From: Granulosicoccus sp964352535
Lineage (GTDB): Bacteria > Pseudomonadota > Gammaproteobacteria > Granulosicoccales > Granulosicoccaceae
Assembly (NCBI GenBank): GCA_964352535.1
Contig: CAYGSW010000034.1
Location: 1 to 30,784 of the forward strand
DNA length: 30,784 bases
Direction: 5' to 3'
This document shows, piece after piece, positions 15,365 through 23,362 of this stretch. A program made the position numbers and the translations under genes. The notes below the pieces were generated by a model. It worked only from the letters and a program-made list of their open reading frames with translations. It had not been told where the DNA came from and did no database searches. How positions within the stretch are numbered: the first letter of the stretch is position 1; each line of letters begins with the position of its first letter.

Positions 15365-16720
15365 CTAACGCGCCTCTGCCGTGGACCAGGGTCTGACAGG
15401 CAGTTGGGGTGGAGAGTTACTGGGCTCGTTGGTAATCACTGATAGACTTTGAAGCTTCTCATTGACTATCCTACTCTCCTGCCCAATCAGGAACACCAGT
15501 GCAGAAAAATACAATGCGTAGCTTAGGTCGACATCTACCTCGATAAACATCATCTGTACTATCGGGGTTATCAATGCAAAACACAGAAAATATGGCCGAA
15601 TGTAGGTCACACCGTGGGCGTTCAGGGCTCTAACATGCCTTGTCAACGTCAATGAACGCCTGTACAGAAAGAACAGAAAAAACAGGAATGCAAACGATCC
15701 CAGAAGGCCGTACTTGAAGAAGATACCCAGATAGGTGCTATGTGAGCCAAGGGGGATATCCAACATCCAGTGATCTATTTGTGTCCCATGACCAAAGAGT
15801 AGTTTATCGACACTGGATGTGGTCTCCTGCCATATTAATGTGTAGTTCAGGCCACGCCCTTCATTGGAATGGGTTTTGTCGACAAGACGAGACTCGATAC
15901 CTTCGTTAAGCCCACTCAAAAACACCAGAGCAATGACAAGCACTCCAATCAGTACGGGAACAAGCTTGCTTGCAAAACTTGTCTTGAAAGCGAATGGAAA
16001 CACCGTAAGTGCGATCGCCAATCCGATCCAGGTGCTTCGACTTAATGATGAGTAGATGCTGAAAATGTCCATGTATATCGTAGCCAGACACAACACGGCA
16101 AATAGCTTGAATCCATCCCGCCAGAACTTGTATACAAAATAAGCCTTCAGGGCCATGGTAGACGCAAGAATTCCTGCCATCGTGTTGGGGTACATCATCA
16201 GCCCTCTGGGCCGGTAAAAACCTTGAGAAAACCACAGGGCTTCAGCTTGAATTGAATTCTTGTTCAACATGCCACTAATATACTTGGACCCCATGTCTGG
16301 CAGGATGTAACCCGCAACAGACTTGAATGCGATGGAGGAACCGTTGCTGGCCAGAAACGCGACAACCGAACACTGGATTGAAAAGATCAGAAGCGCAAAG
16401 TACAGCTTATCGGTGGTGTGCCCTTCCCTGGCAGATGCAAATGCAGAGGAAATAAACACAAACAGCATGGCCATGTAAACGCCCTCATTTCTGATGTACG
16501 TTATGTACCGACCGGCTGATGAAATCTGAAATACTGAAAAAAACGTGAGGAATATGAAAAGCGCAAAGAACAGGATCTCCCGATCTGGCAAAGTTTTCTG
16601 AGACGACAGGTAAGTGAAAAAACCAACGAAACAGATAAAAATGAAAAACAGCTGATCAACGCCCAGAAACCAGAACAACAGGAAAAAACCAAAATAGGCG
16701 ATAAACAGCTTATGAAACAT
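15365..16720 (-). CDS. Wzy/O-antigen-ligase-family polysaccharide polymerase
   Basis: About 451 aa from the ATG at 16720, preceded on the minus strand by GGGAG at spacing 6. In-frame starts further upstream (ATG 16741, TTG 16756) lengthen the overlap with the previous gene and look less likely. The protein is almost wholly hydrophobic with about ten to twelve membrane helices. Hallmarks of the O-antigen ligase/Wzy superfamily are a large periplasmic loop in the middle, SRSTWIGLA before a helix, and a GHGTQIDHW...GSHSTYLGIFFKYGLLGS segment after it. Such proteins polymerise lipid-linked repeat units, or ligate chains, at the periplasmic face of the inner membrane. The gene overlaps the upstream sulfotransferase stop by 11 bases, so the two are translationally coupled. 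Polymerase is preferred over ligase because Wzx- and Wzc-type genes are close by. The C-terminal 40 residues are polar and cytoplasmic. Confidence 0.8.
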   Translation of the reverse strand: MFHKLFIAYFGFFLLFWFLGVDQLFFIFICFVGFFTYLSSQKTLPDREILFFALFIFLTFFSVFQISSAGRYITYIRNEGVYMAMLFVFISSAFASAREGHTTDKLYFALLIFSIQCSVVAFLASNGSSIAFKSVAGYILPDMGSKYISGMLNKNSIQAEALWFSQGFYRPRGLMMYPNTMAGILASTMALKAYFVYKFWRDGFKLFAVLCLATIYMDIFSIYSSLSRSTWIGLAIALTVFPFAFKTSFASKLVPVLIGVLVIALVFLSGLNEGIESRLVDKTHSNEGRGLNYTLIWQETTSSVDKLLFGHGTQIDHWMLDIPLGSHSTYLGIFFKYGLLGSFAFLFFLFFLYRRSLTLTRHVRALNAHGVTYIRPYFLCFALITPIVQMMFIEVDVDLSYALYFSALVFLIGQESRIVNEKLQSLSVITNEPSNSPPQLPVRPWSTAEAR

Positions 16721-17639
16721 TCCTGTCTCCCAGCCATTCATCCACTCGCCCACCAATCAGTTCATTCAACTGAATAAGGTCGCTGGAAAATTCACGAGTC
16801 AGTAGATTTTTTGTTTCAACAGACACATCCCCTTTGACCGTTGAAAAGCTCTTGAGCAGGAAACCAAGCTTCTTACGCAAACCCTTTGGCAGTAGGGCTC
16901 TTAACGTAGAGTTCACAACGCCTTCGGCAAGCAACGCGCGATGAATGAATTTCCATTTGCCTGAAACAACACCAGACTTGTTCGAGTTGAACACTTCGTA
17001 TCTGGCTTCTTGTGGATCTAGACCGATAAATTCCATCACATCTCTGACGTAGTGTTGCTGATTCACGACAAAGTCTTCAAAGAAAATGACCTTTACATTC
17101 TCCTTGCCAAACGTCTCAACATACTCCCTCACAAGTTCGGAATACAGGCTGTTGCGTTTCAACCCCCAGAACCACTCCCAGCCCTGAGCAAGTCGATCTG
17201 CTTCCGCACTCAATGCATCTTCAAAATCACCCTTCTCTCGGCCATCTCGAACAAGGTGTTGATAATTACTGTACGCACGACTCACCGGCTCTCTCAACAG
17301 TATGATGATCTTCGCGTTGGGGTTATGCCTGTAGATATTGGCAGACGTACCGTTCAGGACATACGATGGGCATATCTCCCCGATCACGCTTCCTTGCTGG
17401 TAATCAAAATCACTCACGTATTCCTCGAACGATGTGATGGTAGGTTCATTGACACTGGAATGATCAAGTGGACCCGTAAACGTCGGCTTTCCTGAGATAC
17501 CAAAGCTGAAGTAGTTAGTCTCCTTTCTCCTCGGCAGGGATATCTTGTCCTGAAGTGTTAACAGGTCATGTAAAGTGGTGGTGCCAGCTTTTGCCACGCC
17601 AACACAGAAGAAATCAACTTTAAAATTGCCGCCGGTCAT
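16710..17639 (-). CDS. PAPS-dependent sulfotransferase (copy 1)
   Basis: 309 aa, ATG at 17639 with GGGAA upstream. The 5'-phosphosulfate-binding loop is VGVAKAGTTTLHDLL (residues 13-27) and the 3'-phosphate-binding segment is IILLREPVSRAYSNY (112-126), with Arg116 and Ser124 in the expected places. KETNYFSFG (39-47) matches the conserved KExxYF segment of glycan sulfotransferases. There is no signal peptide or membrane helix, so it acts in the cytoplasm with PAPS as donor, probably on nucleotide- or lipid-linked sugars before flipping. It lies 98 bp downstream of a second sulfotransferase and overlaps the Wzy-type gene, forming one minus-strand group. The acceptor cannot be deduced from sequence. 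Confidence 0.85.
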   Translation of the reverse strand: MTGGNFKVDFFCVGVAKAGTTTLHDLLTLQDKISLPRRKETNYFSFGISGKPTFTGPLDHSSVNEPTITSFEEYVSDFDYQQGSVIGEICPSYVLNGTSANIYRHNPNAKIIILLREPVSRAYSNYQHLVRDGREKGDFEDALSAEADRLAQGWEWFWGLKRNSLYSELVREYVETFGKENVKVIFFEDFVVNQQHYVRDVMEFIGLDPQEARYEVFNSNKSGVVSGKWKFIHRALLAEGVVNSTLRALLPKGLRKKLGFLLKSFSTVKGDVSVETKNLLTREFSSDLIQLNELIGGRVDEWLGDRNVS

Positions 17640-17737
17640 TCAAGAGCTTCCCGAGAATCCAATTAATGCACATGTTAAATACAACCGCAATGACCCATGT
17701 CTAAGCGGGTGCTTGCGATATGAGATACCTGTGACCC

Positions 17738-18709
17738 CTATTTCGACGCAAGAACGTCATATCCATACTTTTTAAGCAGTGGCAGCGTTAATCCGGCGAT
17801 TGTCAGTTGTTTTGATTTAGGCATTTTTTCCCGCCATGCATTATCAGGACGCAGTGCAATCCAACCGGATTCATGACGCATCGGATTACCAGCAATGGTG
17901 TGATTGCTTCCCAGCTTCACACCATCAGAGCCTAGAAAATGAGACAAGTCGGCGCTATCAGTTACACCGATGAATTTCAGTGCCTCACGAATCTGTGTCT
18001 CAGGCTCAGTGACAAGGTCTTCGTATTTCATGAGCATGTGTGGAGCCTGTGTGCCCACGGCGTGCATCTCTGCGTTATAAGCGACGTATCGCGCTGCCCC
18101 TGATGCTGTGTTGTAACGCGGCATGTAACGCGTCCGGTCAAGGTCGTCTGTCATGTGCACCTGCTTCATCCACGAATTAAGCGTGCCACGCGGATCGCGC
18201 ACTAAATGGACAAAGCGAGGTGATACGCCTTTCGTACGCACCAGAATGGCCCCGTACGAGGCAATCTTGGAGGAATCTACGATGAATCGCGCCCCTGAAA
18301 TATTCCTGATAGATATATACAGAGCCCGTAGGAGTTCTCCGTATTCAGACACAGCCTCGTCAGTCGTCTTGCGCAAACCAGGCTTGAGTAACGCAGGTAC
18401 ATGCCAGGGCTTGTCCGTCAAGACACGCAATTCTTTCAGCCGTGGCACCGATAGTTGACTCCAACCGTCGAATGCATCGTCACCTACGGCTTGCCAAAAT
18501 TCACACGCACTGAATCGTTCACCACATCCACAAACACGATCTTCGATAATTCCGCGCAGAAAGACATCTCGCACTTCACCCACAGCAACAAAATCAGGCA
18601 CTTCTGCCAGCATCCGTGTCAGCAATGTGCTGCCGCTTCGTCCCCATCCTCCAACGAAGACGACGTCAACATCTGACGCGTATGTACTGTCGGTATTCAA
18701 ATTATCCAT
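17738..18709 (-). CDS. Sulfotransferase family protein (copy 2)
   Basis: 323 aa, ATG at 18709. The PAPS-binding P-loop-like segment is VFVGGWGRSGSTLLTRML (about 17-34), and the 3'-phosphate segment FVHLVRDPRGTLNSWMKQ follows the central strand. Three cysteines lie within ten residues (Cys60, Cys62, Cys69: CGCGERFSACEFW), a pattern I associate with one subgroup of bacterial sulfotransferases; a structural or metal role is possible. It differs clearly from copy 1 and belongs to another subfamily, so the two probably sulfate different positions or acceptors. First gene of the minus-strand group sulfotransferase - sulfotransferase - Wzy, whose promoter should lie in the divergent region after 18709. 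No signal peptide. Confidence 0.83.
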   Translation of the reverse strand: MDNLNTDSTYASDVDVVFVGGWGRSGSTLLTRMLAEVPDFVAVGEVRDVFLRGIIEDRVCGCGERFSACEFWQAVGDDAFDGWSQLSVPRLKELRVLTDKPWHVPALLKPGLRKTTDEAVSEYGELLRALYISIRNISGARFIVDSSKIASYGAILVRTKGVSPRFVHLVRDPRGTLNSWMKQVHMTDDLDRTRYMPRYNTASGAARYVAYNAEMHAVGTQAPHMLMKYEDLVTEPETQIREALKFIGVTDSADLSHFLGSDGVKLGSNHTIAGNPMRHESGWIALRPDNAWREKMPKSKQLTIAGLTLPLLKKYGYDVLASK

Positions 18710-19336
18710 AGTGTGTTGCTATCACTCATCTCGGAGAATCATTGGCGCCCCTCCGACTCTCTATCGGCACCAACCGTACAACCATGATGTATAGCTTTTG
18801 ACTGAGCATGCTGAAAATACGAACCAGTCCACAATGGAACAATCGACTGTCGGAAAATGGAAAAATCCACGGTACGGAGTTTTCAGCTTTACTCTGAATC
18901 CCAAGTCTTGCAAGAGAGAATCCAGCCCGGTTTTCAAACAGGGAATTGTGCAACTCCACACCTGAATGAATCACACTGATCCTGTGTACAGGATGGATCA
19001 TGAACGGATACCCTCTGAATACAGGGTCTACGTTGTATAGAGAGTGTGGTCCTCGTTTACCCAATACCCATCGCTTTTCTGCCTTGTGCTGACGACGCAG
19101 AACGCAAAATGTCTGTTATCGAATCAACCTCACGATCCACGAGTGCAATTCTGTGTACTGGTGAACAGTGGGTAGCTTATACCGCGAGTAACATTCTCTC
19201 AGTTGCTTCGAGTGCATGTGAACTTCGCGATCAGTTTCGAAAAACAACATTCAAGGTAGCAACAACGGACATAGTCATCAGGTACAACCTGGTGTGCGCT
19301 CTGCTCTATAAAAAAAATAAAATAGGAGATTGGGAC
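18710..19336. promoter_or_regulatory. Divergent intergenic region between sulfotransferase group and sugar transferase gene
   Basis: About 0.63 kb separates the ATG at 18709 (minus) from the preferred GTG at 19337 (plus), and should hold both promoters. Visible elements are a 16-bp inverted repeat at 18979-18994 (arms ATCCTGT/ACAGGAT, 2-nt centre), a small ACCCT/AGGGT hairpin (19010-19027), and an A-rich stretch (about 19308-19323) directly before the ribosome site. The plus frame of the transferase stays open back to 19046, so part of this region could instead code for an N-terminal extension. That extension shows no recognisable domain. Confidence 0.4.
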
Positions 19337-20944
19337 GTGAATTGGCAAAACAGCTTACAGATTGATACAGCTCCCGTAGACCGTTGCACACCTTCGCCAG
19401 AAAAACTGGTTGAAAGTGATGGAATTACAATGCTGAGCAGTAGTGAAACTCACAACGGCAGGCAATATTCCCCCAGCGAAACATTACAGCGTAATGCAGG
19501 GAGTGAGGCACCCAGTGGAAACAAACTTCGAACACTACTTGGAGGTTTTCAGTTATGCCGCGGACCAAGCCTGCCAAGAAGCAACGCAACCATTGACTTG
19601 CTAGTAACATTTTTCTGCTTCGGCACGGTTCATTATCTCTATCTTGGCGGACTGGAACTTACATCACACAGGACCATCGCTCTTTTCAGCTCTCTAACGT
19701 TCATGATTCTGTCGCTATTTTCTGGCGCAATGTACAGCAGAAAAAAAATGCGTAGCCTGGACAATGAATTAAGAACTCTTTTGTTCTGCTGGGCATGCAC
19801 ATTTGCTGCTACCGGTCTTTTAGCCTTCCTGATAAAGACTGCGGAAGACGTCTCTCGAGTATGGATTACAGCATCAATGATGCTCACGCTACTGTCACTC
19901 AGCGGCGTCAGATTGCTCGGAAGCATGGAATTCATCGCCGGTGGCAGAGCCAGGGCAAGGAACATCATTGTCTGCGGGTACGCGCCAAACATCACACCAC
20001 TGATGCATAACCTGAAAAAGACATCAAGCTCAAGAATTCGAATTGGAAGGGTGTTCGAACTCCCGGCACGTTGTTCATTGGACGTTCAAACATCACAGGC
20101 ACTGAAATCATTTTCCAATGACATCACTGAATATATCGAAAGCCAGCGCCAGTCAGGTGCGGCAGTAGAGCAGGTCTGGATTGCCGTATCAACAGATCAA
20201 TCACACATCGTCGAGCAGCTCTCCAGGATGTTATTCAACAGCCCAGTCGATGTTTGCGTTGTTCCTGACAGCTACTCTCAGCGACTTTTGGAGGGCGAGG
20301 CTGTTACATTTGGCGACTCCCAGGTTATCAATATCTCTGAAATATCGCTGTCTCCGGCGGCAGATCAGTTCAAGCGTATTTTCGATGTCACTCTGTCTTC
20401 GATCGCACTCACATTACTGTGCATTCCAATGGCGATCATTGCCATGCTGATAAAGCTTGAGTCTCCAGGCCCTGCGTTGTTCCGGCAGAAACGGTATGGC
20501 GTAGATGGTAAAGAGATAGAAGTTCTGAAATTCAGAAGCATGGTGGTTCATTCAGACAGCCTGGTTCGGCAGGCCACCAGAAATGATACAAGAATCACAC
20601 GTCTGGGGAAAATTCTCAGAGGTACATCATTGGATGAATTACCTCAATTACTGAATGTATTGGGTGGATCCATGTCCCTGATCGGTCCTCGCCCTCACGC
20701 GATAGCTCATAACGAGGTTTGGAGAACTCAGATAGACGGCTATATGCTCAGGCACAAAGTCAGGCCCGGTATAACAGGCCTGGCACAGGTTAACGGCTGG
20801 CGTGGAGAGACTGACAAGGCGTTCAAAATGCGACAACGTGTCAAGTACGACCTGGAATATATACAACACTGGTCTCCATGGCTGGATATAAGAATTCTGT
20901 TTTTTACCTTGTTTGTCGGATTCAGCAGTAAAAACGCCTACTAA
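19337..20944 (+). CDS. Polyprenyl-phosphate sugar-1-phosphate transferase (WcaJ/WbaP-type initiating enzyme)
   Basis: 535 aa from the GTG at 19337, which has a strong Shine-Dalgarno sequence (AGGAG, 19324-19328, spacing 8). The frame remains open to 19046 (632 aa), but the extra residues look unstructured. Four hydrophobic helices (about residues 82-190) and a CoA-binding-like middle domain (IIVCGYAPN...) are followed by the bacterial sugar transferase domain (about 344-535). This domain has a re-entrant helix start (QFKRIFDVTLSS), the KLESPGPALFRQKRYG and KFRSM motifs, the catalytic Asp-Glu pair in TSLDELPQLLNV, and SLIGPRPH. It transfers a hexose-1-phosphate from a UDP-sugar to undecaprenyl phosphate, the first step of Wzy-type polysaccharide synthesis. 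The donor sugar (glucose or galactose) is unknown. A 236-bp leader separates it from the GT26 gene. Confidence 0.87.
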   Translation: MNWQNSLQIDTAPVDRCTPSPEKLVESDGITMLSSSETHNGRQYSPSETLQRNAGSEAPSGNKLRTLLGGFQLCRGPSLPRSNATIDLLVTFFCFGTVHYLYLGGLELTSHRTIALFSSLTFMILSLFSGAMYSRKKMRSLDNELRTLLFCWACTFAATGLLAFLIKTAEDVSRVWITASMMLTLLSLSGVRLLGSMEFIAGGRARARNIIVCGYAPNITPLMHNLKKTSSSRIRIGRVFELPARCSLDVQTSQALKSFSNDITEYIESQRQSGAAVEQVWIAVSTDQSHIVEQLSRMLFNSPVDVCVVPDSYSQRLLEGEAVTFGDSQVINISEISLSPAADQFKRIFDVTLSSIALTLLCIPMAIIAMLIKLESPGPALFRQKRYGVDGKEIEVLKFRSMVVHSDSLVRQATRNDTRITRLGKILRGTSLDELPQLLNVLGGSMSLIGPRPHAIAHNEVWRTQIDGYMLRHKVRPGITGLAQVNGWRGETDKAFKMRQRVKYDLEYIQHWSPWLDIRILFFTLFVGFSSKNAY

Positions 20945-21180
20945 GGCTGCCGATACCTATCCATACAAGCGGGTAGTGGCCTAACGCGGTACAGGGTATT
21001 CGCAAAGAGCAAGCTGATACACAAACATATCTTGAGCAGATCTATGCCTGTGTGTCTGCAACTTCACAATTCTTGATTCCTGTTTTTTTTTTGCGCTAGG
21101 CAACTGCGCATCTAATTGCAGGGTCGTCCCGACGAACGAAATGCCGTTCTTGTTCGGGTATTTAATAGGAGGTATTAAGA
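20945..21180 (+). promoter_or_regulatory. Leader region before the GT26-Wzx-Wzc genes
   Basis: A run of ten T (21083-21092) and a bulged hairpin, CCCGA-c-GAACG / CGTTC-ttgt-TCGGG (21128-21158), lie before a perfect AGGAGGT ribosome site (21167-21173, 7 nt before GTG 21181). Near the start, GGTAGTG (about 20972-20978) resembles the core of the ops pause element (GGTAGYG) that loads RfaH in long polysaccharide operons; the flanks match only partly. No gene is seen here. Confidence 0.35.
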
Positions 21181-21876
21181 GTGCTGGAAAGAAGTCGGAT
21201 TTGCACAGACTCAGCCGAGTTTTCACAGACCCGGCTTGTCACATTTCTTAACCCGTACAGTTTTCTCAAAATACTGGAGTCAAATGTCAACCTGAACAGA
21301 TTCGACAAAATCTGTATCGACGGAATAGCCCTGAAGTATTTTTTTGAACTGGTCTACAGAGGCTCTGACATACAACGACTCAGCTTTGATTTCACATCAG
21401 TTGCTACACAGGTATTTGAGGCAGCTGTATCCAAAAACGAACACGGTTATATCCTGGGGTCTGATGAAGATTCCAACAACGCATTTCTCAAAAAAATCGC
21501 GGACATGTTCCCTGGAATAAACGTCGACGGACGCTCTGGCTACTTTGACAATGCGGAAGCACAAACGAGCTTCCTGACTACTCTAGCTGCGTCCAACTAC
21601 AACTACGTCGTTATCGGCATGGGCGCAGTCAGGCAAGAAGAAGCAGCTATCACCCTGATGAATTCAGGATTCGCAGGTCGAATCTACACGTGTGGAGGTT
21701 TCATACACCAAACGGCCATCGGTGGAGGGGTGTATTATCCGGCCTGGATCGACAGGTGTAATTTGCGGTTTGCCTATCGCATGTTCAAGGAACCATCAAC
21801 GATACGTCGTTATCTATTTGACTACCCCAAAGTATTTTTCTTCCTGTTTCGCAACATCGGTGAATTCAAACACTAA
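21181..21876 (+). CDS. WecG/TagA/CpsF-family glycosyltransferase (GT26)
   Basis: 231 aa. The GTG start is fixed by AGGAGGT at spacing 7. Family hallmarks are TFLNPYSFLKI near the N-terminus, KICIDGIALKYFF (the buried Asp-Gly segment), a Rossmann-like YILGSDEDSNNAFLKKIADMFPGI stretch, NYNYVVIGMGAVRQEEAAI, and the C-terminal CGGFIHQTA...YYPAWIDRCNLRFAYRMFKEP, equivalent to the GGALDFLAG...PKWMQKLGLEWLYRLLxEP tail of WecG/TagA. GT26 enzymes add a sugar (ManNAcA, ManNAc or similar) to the lipid-linked first sugar at the membrane. It is probably the second enzyme of the pathway. The flippase gene starts one base after its stop. It is the only conventional glycosyltransferase in the window. Confidence 0.85.
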   Translation: MLERSRICTDSAEFSQTRLVTFLNPYSFLKILESNVNLNRFDKICIDGIALKYFFELVYRGSDIQRLSFDFTSVATQVFEAAVSKNEHGYILGSDEDSNNAFLKKIADMFPGINVDGRSGYFDNAEAQTSFLTTLAASNYNYVVIGMGAVRQEEAAITLMNSGFAGRIYTCGGFIHQTAIGGGVYYPAWIDRCNLRFAYRMFKEPSTIRRYLFDYPKVFFFLFRNIGEFKH

Positions 21877-21877
21877 T

Positions 21878-23179
21878 ATGCAAGGGTTCCTCGGTGCTGC
21901 AATACGAAGTTTTTCTGGCCGTATACTGGGAGCAGTCAGTGCTCTTATAGCCGCCTTTGTCGTTACCACGACACTTGACGTAGGCGACAGTGGAATCTTC
22001 TTTCTCAGTCTTGGCTTTGCCATATTTTTCTCACACTTACTGAGGTTTGGACTCGATAATTTCGTTCTTAAGAAATGTTCGATCTATTTGAGTGAGAGTA
22101 GTTTTCGTCAATTCCTGTCTATCGTATTGGTAAGCGCTCTGGTATGCCTTGCAGGGAGCATGCTGATCTACTCCGTACTGATTGCATCTGAGTGGGTGAT
22201 CTCATATCAGTACATGGAGTATCTGCTATTAGTCTACCCCGCCGGTATTGCTATTGCGCTGCTTGGTATTATTGCTCACTCGCTTCACGCTGCCGGCTTC
22301 GTTTTTACGGGGGCGGTAACAAACACCTCACTTCATTATCTTGTTTTTGCGCTATTTGTCTGGTTATTTGCACCAGACAATGCAGCAGATGTCATTCTGC
22401 TCTTTGCCGCTGCGTGTTATTCATCGTTACTTCTACAAGTAGTGATTGCACTGTTCTTGTACACACTCAGTGGCATACGGTTTTCAGAGTGGAGACAGAT
22501 ACAAATACTTAACGTTGACTACGGCGAGATCTACCGTACTACCCTGCCCCTTTGGTTAGTGGTCATTGCACAGCAACTCAGCCAGTGGGGAGGACAATTC
22601 ATATCTTCCGTGTATGTTGCAGAAGAGGAACTTGCGCTTCTGGCTATCGCCATGAGAATAGCTTTGCTTGTACCAATGATCCTGACCGCGGTGAACATGG
22701 TGGTGTCGCCCAGGTTTGCGGCGCTTTATCACAAAGGTGACATGAAGAAAACTGAAGAAGTTCTCACAAAATCGTTAAAGCTTCTGGCGGTTGTTTCCTT
22801 GTTTGTCTTTCTGAACATGGTTTTCTTCGGTGATGCAGTGCTCGGAATATTCGGAACACAGTATGTAGAGGCTGCCGGGCTTCTGTCAATTTTAGTGTGC
22901 GGTCAGTTAGTCAATGCCCTCACCGGACCAAGCGGCAAACTTCTCATGATGAGCGGATTTGAAAAAGATGTCCGAAACTCCTCCATGCTCATCGCTGTAT
23001 TTGGTCTGGTGGTCTCTCTCTATCTGATAGCGATGTACGGAGTGTATGGAGCCGCCATCTCCACGGCGTTGACTATTGCGACACAGAATATTGCGTTTGC
23101 GTTTCTGGTTAAGTATCGGTTGCGGATAAATCTGGTAAAAATATATTCAAATTTCTTCAGACAGCCGATAAGCACCTGA
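21878..23179 (+). CDS. Wzx-type polysaccharide flippase (MOP/MATE superfamily)
   Basis: 433 aa. ATG 21878 starts one base after the GT26 stop; the frame is open further upstream, but that part only shadows the GT26 gene. About twelve to fourteen hydrophobic helices span the whole length. The N-terminal GAAIRSFSGRILGAVSALIAAFVVTTTLDVGDSGIFFLSL and the C-terminal GxYGAAISTALTIATQNIAFAFLVKYRL helix pair are typical of Wzx/oligosaccharide flippases. It would carry the undecaprenyl-pyrophosphate-linked repeat unit, possibly already sulfated, to the periplasm for the Wzy enzyme. Tight coupling to GT26 and the following Wzc-type gene supports this role. Confidence 0.85.
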   Translation: MQGFLGAAIRSFSGRILGAVSALIAAFVVTTTLDVGDSGIFFLSLGFAIFFSHLLRFGLDNFVLKKCSIYLSESSFRQFLSIVLVSALVCLAGSMLIYSVLIASEWVISYQYMEYLLLVYPAGIAIALLGIIAHSLHAAGFVFTGAVTNTSLHYLVFALFVWLFAPDNAADVILLFAAACYSSLLLQVVIALFLYTLSGIRFSEWRQIQILNVDYGEIYRTTLPLWLVVIAQQLSQWGGQFISSVYVAEEELALLAIAMRIALLVPMILTAVNMVVSPRFAALYHKGDMKKTEEVLTKSLKLLAVVSLFVFLNMVFFGDAVLGIFGTQYVEAAGLLSILVCGQLVNALTGPSGKLLMMSGFEKDVRNSSMLIAVFGLVVSLYLIAMYGVYGAAISTALTIATQNIAFAFLVKYRLRINLVKIYSNFFRQPIST

Positions 23180-23362
23180 ATAATCACGCGATTTCAAGCG
23201 ATACGGGTGCTCCTCTTTGGAATTTGATTGCTGCCTCCTGACTGACGGGGTGTCAATATTCGATAGCAAGTCATTTTTTCTACGTTTGTGCCGTTACCTG
23301 AAGTATATGTTTGGCGTTCAGCTCAATTCAAAAACAAAAACAAACAAGGTATCCAGACCCAG

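Noticed and set aside
21692..21877. Upstream extension of the flippase frame, giving 495 aa
   Set aside because: It lies wholly inside the GT26 gene in another frame and shows no membrane helix. The ATG at 21878, one base after the GT26 stop, gives a normal flippase N-terminus.
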